A program made the translations under genes and the position numbers. 64,000 bases of DNA. Source: Microbacterium oleivorans. GTDB lineage: Bacteria; Actinomycetota; Actinomycetes; Actinomycetales; Microbacteriaceae. The stretch is taken from the NCBI RefSeq assembly GCF_013389665.1, contig NZ_CP058316.1:992001-1056000 (forward strand). The letters are read 5' to 3'. Below are positions 1 through 8,085 of this stretch, in pieces (position 1 is the stretch's first letter; the number at the start of each line of letters is the position of its first letter). The notes below the pieces were generated by a model. That model worked only from the letters and a program-made list of their open reading frames with translations, had not been told where the DNA came from and searched no databases.

Positions 1-69
1 GTCACTCCTTGATGTGTGCCTGACGCGCCGCGGTGGCGGAGCGCCGGCCTCGACCAGCCCCGGACATGA

Positions 70-98
70 CAAAAGCTCCGGCGCAGAGGCACGGAGCT
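70..98 (-). terminator. Intrinsic terminator or attenuator after the leader ORF
   Basis: On the minus strand AGCTCCG pairs with CGGAGCT around an 11-nt loop and is followed by TTTTGTC. It lies between the 30-aa leader frame and the Shine-Dalgarno at the left edge, so it could act as an attenuator. The stem is only 7 bp, so termination would be modest. Confidence 0.45.
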
Positions 99-123
99 CG
101 GTTCCCGAAGGAGAAGTTCAGTG

Positions 124-216
124 TCACCTGCGCGGGCCCCTGCTGTGCAGAGCTTCGATCACCCGCATGCTTACGCACACGACGATGACCAGCGGTCTTT
201 GGCTTACCCCCACCAT
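124..216 (-). CDS. Putative 30-aa leader peptide, Val/Ile/Leu-rich
   Basis: A 30-codon frame (ATG at 216, TGA at 126-124) lies behind an exceptionally purine-rich Shine-Dalgarno (GGAGGGAGGAGGGGG, ending 1 nt before the ATG). The peptide is rich in branched-chain residues, with the run LVIVVCVSMRVIEAL in its middle (7 Val, 2 Ile and 2 Leu in 30 residues). About 25 nt after its stop comes a stem-loop followed by T's (98-70), and an AAGGAG Shine-Dalgarno on the same strand sits at the very left edge (10-5). This order (leader ORF, terminator, next gene) is that of transcription attenuators of ilv/leu operons. Inference only: the controlled gene lies outside the window, and the peptide is too short for homology calls. 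Confidence 0.45.
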   Translation of the reverse strand: MVGVSQRPLVIVVCVSMRVIEALHSRGPRR

Positions 217-237
217 ACCCCCTCCTCCCTCCTGTCC

Positions 238-460
238 CAAATCCCCTCACCGACCCGCCGCGCGAGTGCACGGCCTACTGCCGAGCGCACGGCCTGCTGC
301 CGAGCGCACGGTCTCCACACGTGCGGTTGCCGTGCACCGGACGCGAAGCCGTGCACTCGCGCCCAGCGGTGCCTCCTCCCCAGGGAAGGCTTGGGGGGTG
401 AGATGGCACCGCGGAGGCGACGCGGCTCGGGGGTGGGGATCGGGCGAGGATGCTGGCCGC
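238..460. other. Gene-free stretch with short GTGCA-type repeats
   Basis: No frame here looks coding. It must carry the promoter of the leader peptide (leftward) and of the AbiEi-like gene (rightward). It contains repeated GAGCGCACGG units and one clear copy of a 19-mer (GCCGTGCACCGGACGCGAA, 329-347) followed by a partial copy. The same 19-mer recurs in tandem after the neighbouring gene. Confidence 0.5.
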
Positions 461-1444
461 ATGCGGACACGGCGAGAACCGGATGCGGTCGAGGCGCTCC
501 TCCTCCGCCGGCGCGATCTCCTCGAAGCGGGCCGGAGCGAGCGAGAGATCGCCGACGGCGTTGGCCGCGGCATCCTCCATCGGGTGCGACGGGGCTGGTT
601 CGTGCTCCGGTCTGAGTACGACCGCCTGTTCGCCGAGGACCGGCATCTGCTGCATGTGCTGGCCGTCTCGCGCGACGTGCGCGGCGGCGGGGTCGTCTCG
701 CACGAGTCCGCGGCCGTGCTGCACGGACTCGACCTCTATCGGCGTCATCCCCGCCGCGTGCACCTGACGACCTCGACGGCGGCTCGCATCTCGAGCAACT
801 CCGACGTGTTCCGCCACTGCACCGACCTCGACGAGGACGACATCACCCACGTGCGCGGCATCCGGTGCACGACACTCGCCCGCACCGTCTTCGACGTCGC
901 GCGGACCCTGCCGCCGGAACCCGCGCTCGTCATCGCCGACGGCGCCGAACGGCAGTCGGCCGGTCGCACCGGGGGTGCGACGCCCCACGACGTCGCGGCG
1001 TGGCGAGACGCGATGGCCGAACGCATCGCGCGCGCCGCGGGCGCCCGCGGCATCCGGCGTGCCCGCTGGGTGACGGCATTCGCCGACGGACTCGCCGAGA
1101 CGACACTCGAGAGCGTGAGCCGCTTCCGCCTGCATCAGATCGGCTTCCGGCGGGTCCGCCTCCAGGTGGCCGTCCCGGCGCCGCGCGGCACCGAGTACCG
1201 CGTCGACTTCGGCCTCGACGACGTCGACGCGTGGGGCGAGTGCGACGGCACCCGCAAGTACGTCGACGCGGGGCTGCGATCGGGCCGGAGCGCCGAGGAC
1301 GTGGTGCTCGACGAGAAGCGGCGCGAGGACTGGATCCGCGGGACGACCGGCCGCCGCCTGGTCCGCTGGGAGGATGCCCACGTGACCGACGCCGCCACCC
1401 TCGCCGCGCGTCTGACCGCGTTCGGCATCCGCCCGCCACGGTGA
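461..1444 (+). CDS. AbiEi/DUF559-like protein
   Basis: 327 aa from ATG 461. The frame is open upstream, but the first 150 codons there read as low-complexity non-protein sequence. The N-terminal third looks like the winged-helix domain of AbiEi-type antitoxins (about residues 5-60, ending in GRGILHRVRRGWFVLR), then a middle region with SHESAAVLHGLDL. The C-terminus carries a small nuclease-like core (YRVDFGLDDVDAWGECDG, then KYVDAG) of the DUF559/Vsr-like kind. In Actinobacteria such proteins are usually solitary with no partner toxin, and none is seen beside this one. It is probably a DNA-binding or nuclease-fold protein of unknown role. No clear Shine-Dalgarno supports the start. Flanked on both sides by related 19-bp repeats. 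Confidence 0.6.
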   Translation: MRTRREPDAVEALLLRRRDLLEAGRSEREIADGVGRGILHRVRRGWFVLRSEYDRLFAEDRHLLHVLAVSRDVRGGGVVSHESAAVLHGLDLYRRHPRRVHLTTSTAARISSNSDVFRHCTDLDEDDITHVRGIRCTTLARTVFDVARTLPPEPALVIADGAERQSAGRTGGATPHDVAAWRDAMAERIARAAGARGIRRARWVTAFADGLAETTLESVSRFRLHQIGFRRVRLQVAVPAPRGTEYRVDFGLDDVDAWGECDGTRKYVDAGLRSGRSAEDVVLDEKRREDWIRGTTGRRLVRWEDAHVTDAATLAARLTAFGIRPPR

Positions 1445-1512
1445 CGCCTCTCTGTCGACGCTCGCCGACCGCACGACTTGGCGTCGAGTGCACGCGAAGA
1501 GCGCGCACGAAA

Positions 1513-1565
1513 GCCGTGCATCCGGCGCGAAACCGTGCATCCGGTGCGAAGCCGTGCGTCGGCGC
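1513..1565 (+). repeat. Tandem 19-bp repeat GCCGTGCATCCGGCGCGAA
   Basis: Two adjacent 19-bp copies (1513-1531 and 1532-1550, differing at two positions) are followed by a degenerate third. The same unit occurs at 329-347 with a partial copy behind it, so the repeat brackets the AbiEi-like gene. Confidence 0.6.
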
Positions 1566-1641
1566 GCGAGCCGGCGGGAGCGGCCGGGCGACACGGCGCG
1601 TTCGACGAAGGATGCCGGAGACCCGGGTTATGGTCGATTGC

Positions 1642-2301
1642 GTGACTCCCGAACTCACCGCTCGCATCGTCGCGGACTCCCGCGACCGCGTGGCCTGGAT
1701 CCGGGCCCGCTCCCGCGGGATCACCGCGACGGACGTCGCCGCCCTCACCAGCCCCAAGGCGATCGCCCGCGCGGCGGACTCCAAGCTCATGGGCTCGGGA
1801 TTCTCGGGCAACGCCTACACCGATCACGGTCGTCGTCGTGAGCCGGAGATCGCCGCGTGGGTCGCTGCGACGCACGGCATCCAGCCGTCGTCCGCGCTCT
1901 TCCACGCCGTGGTCGAGAAGCGGCACCTGGCCACCCCCGACGGCGTGGGCCTCGACGCGGACGGGCGCGTCGTCCTGGCCGAGATCAAGACGACGAACAA
2001 GAGCTGGCGCTCGATCCCCCGCACCTACCTGCGGCAGGTCTGGTGGCAGCAGCATGTGCTCGGCGCCGAGCGCACCCTCGTGGTGTGGGAGCAGCACGAC
2101 GGTTTCGTGCCGATCGACGACGAGCCGCGTTGCGCCTGGGTCGAGCGCGACGAGCGCGAGATCCGGCTCCTCGTGAACCTCGCGACGGAACTCATCGATG
2201 AGCTCTACCGCCGAACCATGCAGCGTCGCGCCGTCGAGATGCCCCGGATGCCGGCGGCGGCACCGCGCGAGCCGTTCCGCGCGCTCGCCCTCGCCGACTG
2301 A
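1642..2301 (+). CDS. YqaJ-like viral recombinase/exonuclease family protein
   Basis: 219 aa from GTG 1642. Its fold is that of lambda-exonuclease/RecB-type nucleases. SRGITATDVAAL near the N-terminus, the tag GHGRRREPEIAAWV-like segment (actually DHGRRREPEIAAWV, about residue 57), DGVGLDADGRVVLAEIKTT (residues 98-117, with the metal-binding Asp and the E-x-K pair) and QVWWQQHVLGAERTLVVW match the YqaJ layout. Such proteins degrade or resect dsDNA ends and are common as stand-alone genes in Microbacteriaceae. Start: TATGGT at 1629-1634 followed by 7 nt to the GTG fits a leaderless transcript. In-frame ATGs at 1612 and 1630 are alternatives. Confidence 0.75.
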   Translation: MTPELTARIVADSRDRVAWIRARSRGITATDVAALTSPKAIARAADSKLMGSGFSGNAYTDHGRRREPEIAAWVAATHGIQPSSALFHAVVEKRHLATPDGVGLDADGRVVLAEIKTTNKSWRSIPRTYLRQVWWQQHVLGAERTLVVWEQHDGFVPIDDEPRCAWVERDEREIRLLVNLATELIDELYRRTMQRRAVEMPRMPAAAPREPFRALALAD

Positions 2302-2365
2302 GCCCGCGACGCGCGGCGACGACCGCCCCCACGGGCGCGCCCCCGGCGTCGTCGAACACCGCGGC

Positions 2366-2878
2366 TCAGCGCAGCGGCGTCACGACCTTCCGCTCCGCGT
2401 CCCAGAGCCGCATGCCGGTGATCTCACCCGCGACGGGCTCGGCGCCCAGCAGCGCGAGGGCACGTCCCACCTGCTCGCCCGTCAAGCGCCGCGCGAGCGT
2501 GAGATGCGGCGTCCAGCCGTCGATCGCCGTCACCGCATAGCGCTCCGGCGGTGGACCGAGGAACCCGACGATCCGCCGGTGGACGGCGAGCAGCTCGGCC
2601 GTGACCACCAGCGGGCGAGCGAGCACGAAACGCTCCCCCGCGGGGAACACCGTCACTCCACCCCAGCTGCACGCGAGCGGCAGGGCCTCGGCAAGACTCC
2701 GCAGGCCGGCGATGGCATCGGCGGGGAGTTCGTCGCACAACGCGACCGTCACGTGCGGCCGGTTCGAATCGGACGGATGCCGCCCGGCGCTGGGCAGACC
2801 GGCCTCGATGAGGGCCGACCAGTCCGCCCGCACCGCGGAGTCGACGCGGTCGTCGGGCACCATCTCGACGCTGAACAT
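2366..2878 (-). CDS. 2'-5' RNA ligase family (2H phosphoesterase) protein
   Basis: 170 aa. Two H-x-T/L-x motifs, HVTVAL (about residue 62) and HLTLARR (about residue 125), place it in the 2H phosphoesterase superfamily. Members hydrolyse or ligate 2'-5' or cyclic phosphate bonds in RNA or nucleotides; which reaction applies here cannot be told. Convergent with the YqaJ-like gene and divergent from the efflux pump, whose operators lie directly upstream of its start. Confidence 0.75.
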   Translation of the reverse strand: MFSVEMVPDDRVDSAVRADWSALIEAGLPSAGRHPSDSNRPHVTVALCDELPADAIAGLRSLAEALPLACSWGGVTVFPAGERFVLARPLVVTAELLAVHRRIVGFLGPPPERYAVTAIDGWTPHLTLARRLTGEQVGRALALLGAEPVAGEITGMRLWDAERKVVTPLR

Positions 2879-2910
2879 GGCTCCATCCTCGTCGATGCGC
2901 GGGTCCGGGA

Positions 2911-2976
2911 ATAGTTGACGAATCTCAACGATTAGACATATAGTTGACCAATCTCAACGGTTGACCAACGTCAATC
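2911..2976. promoter_or_regulatory. Three MarR-type operators GTTGA-N6-TCAAC
   Basis: Three inverted repeats of the form GTTGA-N6-TCAAC lie at 2914-2929, 2943-2958 and 2960-2975 (the last ending TCAAT). They precede the efflux pump, whose operon ends in a MarR regulator, and so are its likely operators. They may also affect the divergent 2H phosphoesterase gene. Confidence 0.7.
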
Positions 2977-3060
2977 AGTTCCCGTCATCGGCTCTCGACG
3001 AGCCGCCACCGACGATTCCGCGCCAGCGCCGCCGCGTCCGTCCGCTTCTCAGGAGGACAC

Positions 3061-4770
3061 ATGTCCGCAGTCTCCCCATCCCCCGCCGCGGCGGGCCAGA
3101 CGATGTCTCGCCGAGGCGTGCTGGAGGCCCTCTCCGGCCTGCTGCTCGGCATGTTCGTGTCGATGCTGGCCTCGACCGTCGTCTCGACCTCACTGCCGGT
3201 CATCATCCACGATCTCGACGGGACGCAGACAGCGTTCACCTGGGTCGTGACGGCCACGCTGCTGACCACGGCGATCTCGACGCCGATCTGGGGCAAGCTC
3301 GCCGACCTCACCAACCGCAAGGTGCTCTACCAGCTCGCGATCGTCATCTTCGTGCTGGCCACTGCGGCCGCCGGGTTCTCGCAGAGTCCCGAGATGCTCA
3401 TCGGGTTCCGCGCGGTGCAGGGCATCGGCGCCGGCGGACTCGCCGCCCTGAGCCAGGTGCTCATGGCCGACATCATCAGCCCGCGTGAGCGCGGCCGCTA
3501 CATGGGTCTGTTCGGCGCCGTCATGGCCGTCGCCACGATCGGCGGTCCGCTGCTCGGCGGCGTCATCACCGACGCCTGGGGCTGGCGCTGGAACTTCTTC
3601 GTCGCCCTGCCGGTCGCCGTCGCCGCACTCGTGATCGTGCAGCGCACGCTGCACCTCCCGGCGCACCCGCGCAAGCAGACGAGCATCGACTACCTGGGCA
3701 TCGTGCTGCTCTCGGTCTCGGTCTCGCTGCTGCTGATCTGGGTCACCCTCGCCGGCGACACGTTCGAGTGGATGAGCATCGAGACGCTCCTCATGGTCGG
3801 CGGTGCCGTCATCGGCGCGGTGCTGTTCGTGATCACCGAGCTCAAGGTGCGCGAGCCCCTCGTGCCCCTCACGCTCTTCCGCAACCTCACCTTCACGCTG
3901 TCGGTCATCGCATCGATCGCGACCGGCATCGCGATGTTCGGCGCGTCGGTGTTCCTGAGCCAGTACATGCAGCTCGCCCGGGGCGCCACCCCGACCGAGG
4001 CCGGCCTGATGACCATCCCCATGATCGGCGGCCTCCTCGTCGCCTCGATCGGCGTCGGCGCGCTCATCACGCGCACCGGCACGTGGAAGCCCTTCCTGAT
4101 CGTCGGGGCGGTGCTGCTCATCGGCGGCTCGTTCATGCTGTCGACCATCCACTACGACACCGACTTCACGCTCGTCTCGATCTACATGGCCATGCTCGGT
4201 GCGGGCATCGGCATGACGATGCAGAACCTCGTGCTGGTCGTCCAGAACACCTCGCGGCCGAGTGAGATCGGCGTCGCGAGCTCGGGCGTCACCTTCTTCC
4301 GCAGCCTCGGCGGAACGATCGGCGTCTCGGTGATGGGTGCTGCCCTCGCCTCTCAGGTCACCTCGCTCGCGAGCGACCGGGCCGCCGACATCCAGGGCGC
4401 CCTGGCGACGCTCGGCGACCAGGCGCCGGTCTGGGCGGCTCAGCTGCAGTCGGGTACGCTCCCCCAGGTCTCGGCCATGCCCGAGGCGCTCCGGATCGTG
4501 TTCGAGGACATCTATGCGACCGGGATCTCGAGCTCGTTCCTGATCGCGGTTCCGTTCGCCGTGCTCAGCCTCATCGCCATCGTGTTCCTGCCCAACAAGC
4601 CGCTGAACACCATGACGACGACCGAGCGCCTCCAGGCGGGCGAAGCGGACTTGGCGACCGTCTCGGTGCCGGAGGGTATGGGCGTGCTCACCGCCACCGG
4701 ATCGGTACCGACCACGACGGCGGATTCCGCCGGCGACAGCACGTCCGAGTCGACACGATCGGCTCGATAG
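3061..4770 (+). CDS. MFS multidrug efflux pump, DHA2 (EmrB/QacA-type, 14 TM)
   Basis: 569 aa, ATG behind a strong AGGAGGACAC Shine-Dalgarno. Hydrophobic segments along residues 20-510 fit 14 helices. The loop after helix 2 reads WGKLADLTNRK (MFS motif A), and GFRAVQGIGAGGLAAL (motif B) and GPLLGGVITDAWGWRWNFF (motif C, typical of antiporters) follow. Proton-driven drug exporters of the DHA2 family have this size and layout. The last 60 residues are a polar Ser/Thr-rich tail. Transcribed with the MarR gene 10 nt downstream; the three upstream palindromes suggest repression relieved by the pump's substrates. Confidence 0.9.
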   Translation: MSAVSPSPAAAGQTMSRRGVLEALSGLLLGMFVSMLASTVVSTSLPVIIHDLDGTQTAFTWVVTATLLTTAISTPIWGKLADLTNRKVLYQLAIVIFVLATAAAGFSQSPEMLIGFRAVQGIGAGGLAALSQVLMADIISPRERGRYMGLFGAVMAVATIGGPLLGGVITDAWGWRWNFFVALPVAVAALVIVQRTLHLPAHPRKQTSIDYLGIVLLSVSVSLLLIWVTLAGDTFEWMSIETLLMVGGAVIGAVLFVITELKVREPLVPLTLFRNLTFTLSVIASIATGIAMFGASVFLSQYMQLARGATPTEAGLMTIPMIGGLLVASIGVGALITRTGTWKPFLIVGAVLLIGGSFMLSTIHYDTDFTLVSIYMAMLGAGIGMTMQNLVLVVQNTSRPSEIGVASSGVTFFRSLGGTIGVSVMGAALASQVTSLASDRAADIQGALATLGDQAPVWAAQLQSGTLPQVSAMPEALRIVFEDIYATGISSSFLIAVPFAVLSLIAIVFLPNKPLNTMTTTERLQAGEADLATVSVPEGMGVLTATGSVPTTTADSAGDSTSESTRSAR

Positions 4771-4780
4771 GGTGATCGGG

Positions 4781-5293
4781 ATGACCGCTGCATCCGCGTC
4801 CGACGGCTCCCGGGGCACCGCCCCCGGGAGCGTCCGGCGGGACGGGGCACCGGACGAGCGGACCGCGGCCGTGCGGGCGCTGGAGCTCGAGTTCGGGGAG
4901 CTGTTCACGCACGTCCGTCGCCTGTTCGCCGAGAACGCCGAACGCCTGAGCCCGGGGATGCTCCCCGGCGCGTACAAGGTGTTCACCACCATCGTCCGGC
5001 GGGGCGAGGTCACCCTGTCTGCTCTCGCCGAGAACCTGCACTCCGACAAGGGGCAGATCAGTCGCGCGGTGCGCGAGCTCGAAGACCTCGGTCTGGTGCA
5101 GCGCACCCCCGACCCCGCCGACGGTCGCTCGAGCCTGCTGTCTGCCACGCCCGCCGGAGTCGAACGACTGCACGCCGTTCGCGCGCCGCGCGAGAACTCG
5201 CTGCTGACCGCACTCGAGGCCTGGCACGTCGACGACATCCGCGAGCTCACGCGCCTGCTGCACGCGCTGTCGTCGTCCGAGACGCCCGGTTGA
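4781..5293 (+). CDS. MarR-family transcriptional regulator
   Basis: 170 aa. Winged-helix core around residues 70-125 (VTLSALAENLHSDKGQISRA, then the wing TPDPADGRSSLLSATPAG). It follows the efflux pump by 10 nt and probably represses it through the three GTTGA-N6-TCAAC sites at 2914-2975. Start: TAGGGT at 4768-4773 plus 7 nt to ATG 4781 also allows independent leaderless expression. GTG 4772 is an in-frame alternative. The first 30 residues are a flexible Gly/Ser-rich extension. Confidence 0.85.
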   Translation: MTAASASDGSRGTAPGSVRRDGAPDERTAAVRALELEFGELFTHVRRLFAENAERLSPGMLPGAYKVFTTIVRRGEVTLSALAENLHSDKGQISRAVRELEDLGLVQRTPDPADGRSSLLSATPAGVERLHAVRAPRENSLLTALEAWHVDDIRELTRLLHALSSSETPG

Positions 5294-5445
5294 CCCGCGC
5301 CCCCGACGAGACGATGGGCCGCGGGGACGACGAGCTTCTCGGCGCGGTGACCGCTCCGTAACACGGTCGAGACAATGTCACGATTGACTGAGGTCGACCG
5401 AGCATCACCGCTGCCGACGTCGGCGGCGTGAGGAAGGAGCGACGG

Positions 5446-6474
5446 ATGAGATTCCGGCCGCTGCGAACAGCAACCGCCCCCCAGCCCGCCGCCCCGGTCG
5501 AGGCTCCGCCCGAGACGATGCGAGCCGTCGTGTTCGACGCCCCCGGCTCACCCGAGGTGTTGCGGGTGACGGACCTCCCGGTCCCGGCGCCGGCGCTCAG
5601 CGAGGTGCTCGTGCGGATCGTGGCGGCGGGGGTCAACCCCATCGATGCGAAGACCCGTTCCGGACGCGGGGTCGCCGGTCTCATCGACCGGTGGCCGAGC
5701 ACCCTGGGATTCGACTTCAGCGGCGTCGTGGTCGCCAGTCCGTACGAGACGCACGAGCTCCAGCCCGGTACCGAGGTCTTCGGGATGCTGCCCTTCCCCC
5801 GGTCCGGCGGAAGCTACGCCGAGTACGCCGTCGTGCCGTCGCTGTCGGTCACGCGCAAGCCCGCGAGCCTCTCCCACGTGGAGGCGGCGGGCGTGCCTCT
5901 GGCCGCCCTGACGGCGTGGGGCCTCGTCGTCGAGACCGCCCATGCGCACGAGGGGCAGCGGATGCTGATCCACGCCGGCTCGGGCGGGGTCGGGCACTTC
6001 GCCGTCCAGCTCGCGGCCTACTTCGGCGCCCAGGTCACCGCGACCGGCTCCGAGCGCAATCTGCCGTGGCTGCGCGAGCTCGGCGCTTCCGTCGCGATCG
6101 ACTACGCCACGACCCGGTTCGAGGATGTCGTCGGCGAGATGGACGTCGTCATCGACCTCGTCGGGAATGTCCACGACGACACCGGCTCGCGCTCGCTCGG
6201 CGTCATCCGACCGGGCGGGCTGTACGTCATGGTGCCCACCGGCGGCTGGCCCGAGTACGCCGACGAAGCCGCCTCCGCGGGGGTCCGGGCCACCGGCTAC
6301 AAGGTGATCCCCGACGGCAGCGTGCTCGCGACCCTCGCGCGCCTGCTCGACTCCGGCGCGATCCAGGTCTTCGTCGACGGCGTCCACGACCTCGCCGACG
6401 CCGCCGCCGCGCACGCCGAGGTCGAGCGCGGCCACGCTCGGGGCAAGGTCGTCCTCACGGTCTCGGAGAGCTGA
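5446..6474 (+). CDS. NAD(P)-dependent quinone/alcohol oxidoreductase (MDR superfamily)
   Basis: 342 aa from ATG 5446, preceded by AGGAAGGAG at 5431-5439. Medium-chain dehydrogenase/reductase fold: GroES-like half with GVNPIDAKTRSG and TLGFDFSGVV, then the Rossmann half with HAGSGGVGHFAVQLA (about residue 180). The zinc-binding cysteine cluster of true alcohol dehydrogenases is absent, so a quinone- or enone-reductase role is likelier. It lies 150 bp after the MarR gene and is probably a separate transcript. Confidence 0.85.
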   Translation: MRFRPLRTATAPQPAAPVEAPPETMRAVVFDAPGSPEVLRVTDLPVPAPALSEVLVRIVAAGVNPIDAKTRSGRGVAGLIDRWPSTLGFDFSGVVVASPYETHELQPGTEVFGMLPFPRSGGSYAEYAVVPSLSVTRKPASLSHVEAAGVPLAALTAWGLVVETAHAHEGQRMLIHAGSGGVGHFAVQLAAYFGAQVTATGSERNLPWLRELGASVAIDYATTRFEDVVGEMDVVIDLVGNVHDDTGSRSLGVIRPGGLYVMVPTGGWPEYADEAASAGVRATGYKVIPDGSVLATLARLLDSGAIQVFVDGVHDLADAAAAHAEVERGHARGKVVLTVSES

Positions 6475-6501
6475 GGCACGCTCGCCGCCGCGTGATCGGA
6501 C

Positions 6502-7383
6502 TCACACGACGGGTTCGAGCACGCGCCGCGCCTCCGCCACGATCTCGTCGGCGACCTCATCGAGAAGCGGCGAGCGGAGGTTCCACTGCTGCCAGAACAG
6601 CGGGACCACGACGTCGTCCCCGCCGAGCGTGACGAGCTCGCCGCGGGCGAGGTGCGGAGCCGACTGCAGGGTCGGCAGCAGCGCCCACCCGAGACCGAGC
6701 AGCACGGCCGCGGCGAAGTCCTGCGACGCCGGCACGCGGTGACGCGGCGGCAGGCCCGCATCGACCCCCCGACCGCGCAGCCAGCGCGTCTGCAGCTCGT
6801 CTCGGCGGTCGAAGTCGACGACGGGCGCCGGTGCGAGCGCCGCCGCATCGACGCCGCCGGCGAACCATCGGGCGGCGAAGCCCGGGGCGGCCACGGCCTC
6901 GTAGCGCAGGGCGCCGAGCACACTCGCACGGCACCCGGCCACCGGCGTCTCACGCGAAGTGACGGCGCCCATCACGGTGCCGCTCTCGAGGAGGCCGGCG
7001 GTGAAGTCCTGATCGTCGCGGTGCAGGTCGAACACGACCTCGTGGGCCGCGCTCAGGCGCGCGAGCGGCGAGAGGAACCACGTCGCGAGGGAGTCGGCGT
7101 TGACGGCGAGGGGAACGCTGACGACCGCCTGGTCGAGGCCGACGAGCGCGTCGCGCTCGAGCAGCGCGAGCTGCCGGGCGTACCGCACGAACGGATGCGC
7201 GGCCTCGGTGGCGCGCACCGGTTTGGACCGTACGAGAAGCACCTGACCGGCGATCCGTTCGAGCGCTCGGACACGCTGGCTGATCGCGGACGGCGTGACG
7301 TGCAAGCGCCGCGCGGCGGCATCCAGGCTTCCTTCGTCGAGGACGACCACGAGGGTCTCGACGAGCTCGTGCGGCACGCGCAC
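6502..7383 (-). CDS. lysG: LysR-family regulator, LysG/ArgP type
   Basis: 293 aa from GTG 7383. N-terminal LysR helix-turn-helix (LDAAARRLHVTPSAISQRV, residues 19-37) and an effector-binding domain with the ArgP/LysG signature (RALERIAGQVLLVRSKP). Divergently transcribed from the LysE exporter 70 bp away, the standard arrangement in which LysG activates lysE when lysine or arginine (or histidine) accumulates. The assignment rests on that pairing plus family features; the effector is not provable from sequence. Confidence 0.85.
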   Translation of the reverse strand: MRVPHELVETLVVVLDEGSLDAAARRLHVTPSAISQRVRALERIAGQVLLVRSKPVRATEAAHPFVRYARQLALLERDALVGLDQAVVSVPLAVNADSLATWFLSPLARLSAAHEVVFDLHRDDQDFTAGLLESGTVMGAVTSRETPVAGCRASVLGALRYEAVAAPGFAARWFAGGVDAAALAPAPVVDFDRRDELQTRWLRGRGVDAGLPPRHRVPASQDFAAAVLLGLGWALLPTLQSAPHLARGELVTLGGDDVVVPLFWQQWNLRSPLLDEVADEIVAEARRVLEPVV

Positions 7384-7453
7384 GTCAGTCGTGCTTACGC
7401 AGGTGAAGTTCCATGATCTGGACTGTACGTGACGCCGCCCCTACCGTCGACAT

Positions 7454-8071
7454 GTGCTCACCGCCTCTCTCGCCGGCTTCGGCCTCGGCCTCTCGCTCAT
7501 CGTCGCCATCGGCGCGCAGAACCTGTTCGTGCTGCGCCAGGGTATCCGTCGCGAGCACGTCCTGCTGGTCGCGACCATCTGCGCCGTCTCCGACGCCGCG
7601 CTGATCATCGCCGGGGTCGCGGGTCTGGGGCTGGTGCTGCAGAGCATTCCCTGGCTCGTGCCGGTGGTGCGGTGGGCGGGTGCGGTCTTCCTCCTCGTCT
7701 ACGGGCTGCTCGCCGCGCGGCGGGCCTGGCGTCCCAGCGGAGAGGTGCTCGACGCGCGTCCGGCCGACGGACGGCGGACACCGGCGGGCGCCGCGGCGGT
7801 CGCCCTCACCTGCCTCGCGCTGACCTGGCTGAACCCGCACGTGTACCTCGACACCGTGTTCCTGCTCGGCAGCATCGCGGGCACGCACGGCGAGGACCGC
7901 GGCTGGTTCGCCGTCGGCGCGGTCGCCGCGAGCATCGTGTGGTTCTTCTCGCTCGCCTTCGGCGCCCGCCTGCTCGGCCGCGTGCTGGCGACGCCGCGCG
8001 CCTGGCGCGTCCTCGACGCCGTCGTGGCGGTGGTGATGATCGCGATCGCGGTGAGCCTCGTCTGGCCGTGA
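7454..8071 (+). CDS. lysE: LysE/ArgO-family basic amino acid exporter
   Basis: 205 aa, six hydrophobic helices. The N-terminal GLSLIVAIGAQNLFVLRQG is characteristic of LysE/ArgO, and LTWLNPHVYLDTVFLLG (about residue 120) of the second half. Exports L-lysine and/or L-arginine, protecting against accumulation from peptide uptake. Divergent from its putative activator lysG. Start GTG 7454: TACCGT at 7441-7446 plus 6 nt, consistent with a leaderless mRNA. Confidence 0.9.
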   Translation: MLTASLAGFGLGLSLIVAIGAQNLFVLRQGIRREHVLLVATICAVSDAALIIAGVAGLGLVLQSIPWLVPVVRWAGAVFLLVYGLLAARRAWRPSGEVLDARPADGRRTPAGAAAVALTCLALTWLNPHVYLDTVFLLGSIAGTHGEDRGWFAVGAVAASIVWFFSLAFGARLLGRVLATPRAWRVLDAVVAVVMIAIAVSLVWP

Positions 8072-8085
8072 GAGAGGATGACAGC

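Noticed and set aside
100..240. Small SRP RNA or other structured RNA gene near the left edge
   Set aside because: GCAGAGCTTCG on the plus strand recalls part of SRP RNA, but the conserved loop and the second strand are missing. A leader peptide explains the stretch better.
461..1444. Active AbiE toxin-antitoxin system
   Set aside because: No AbiEii nucleotidyltransferase toxin is next to the AbiEi-like gene. Such solitary genes are common in Actinobacteria.
3190..5364. A 724-codon minus-strand frame opposite the efflux pump and MarR gene
   Set aside because: The product is Arg/Asp/Glu/Gly-rich with no domain. It is the usual antisense shadow of a high-GC gene; the plus-strand pump has all MFS motifs and a Shine-Dalgarno.
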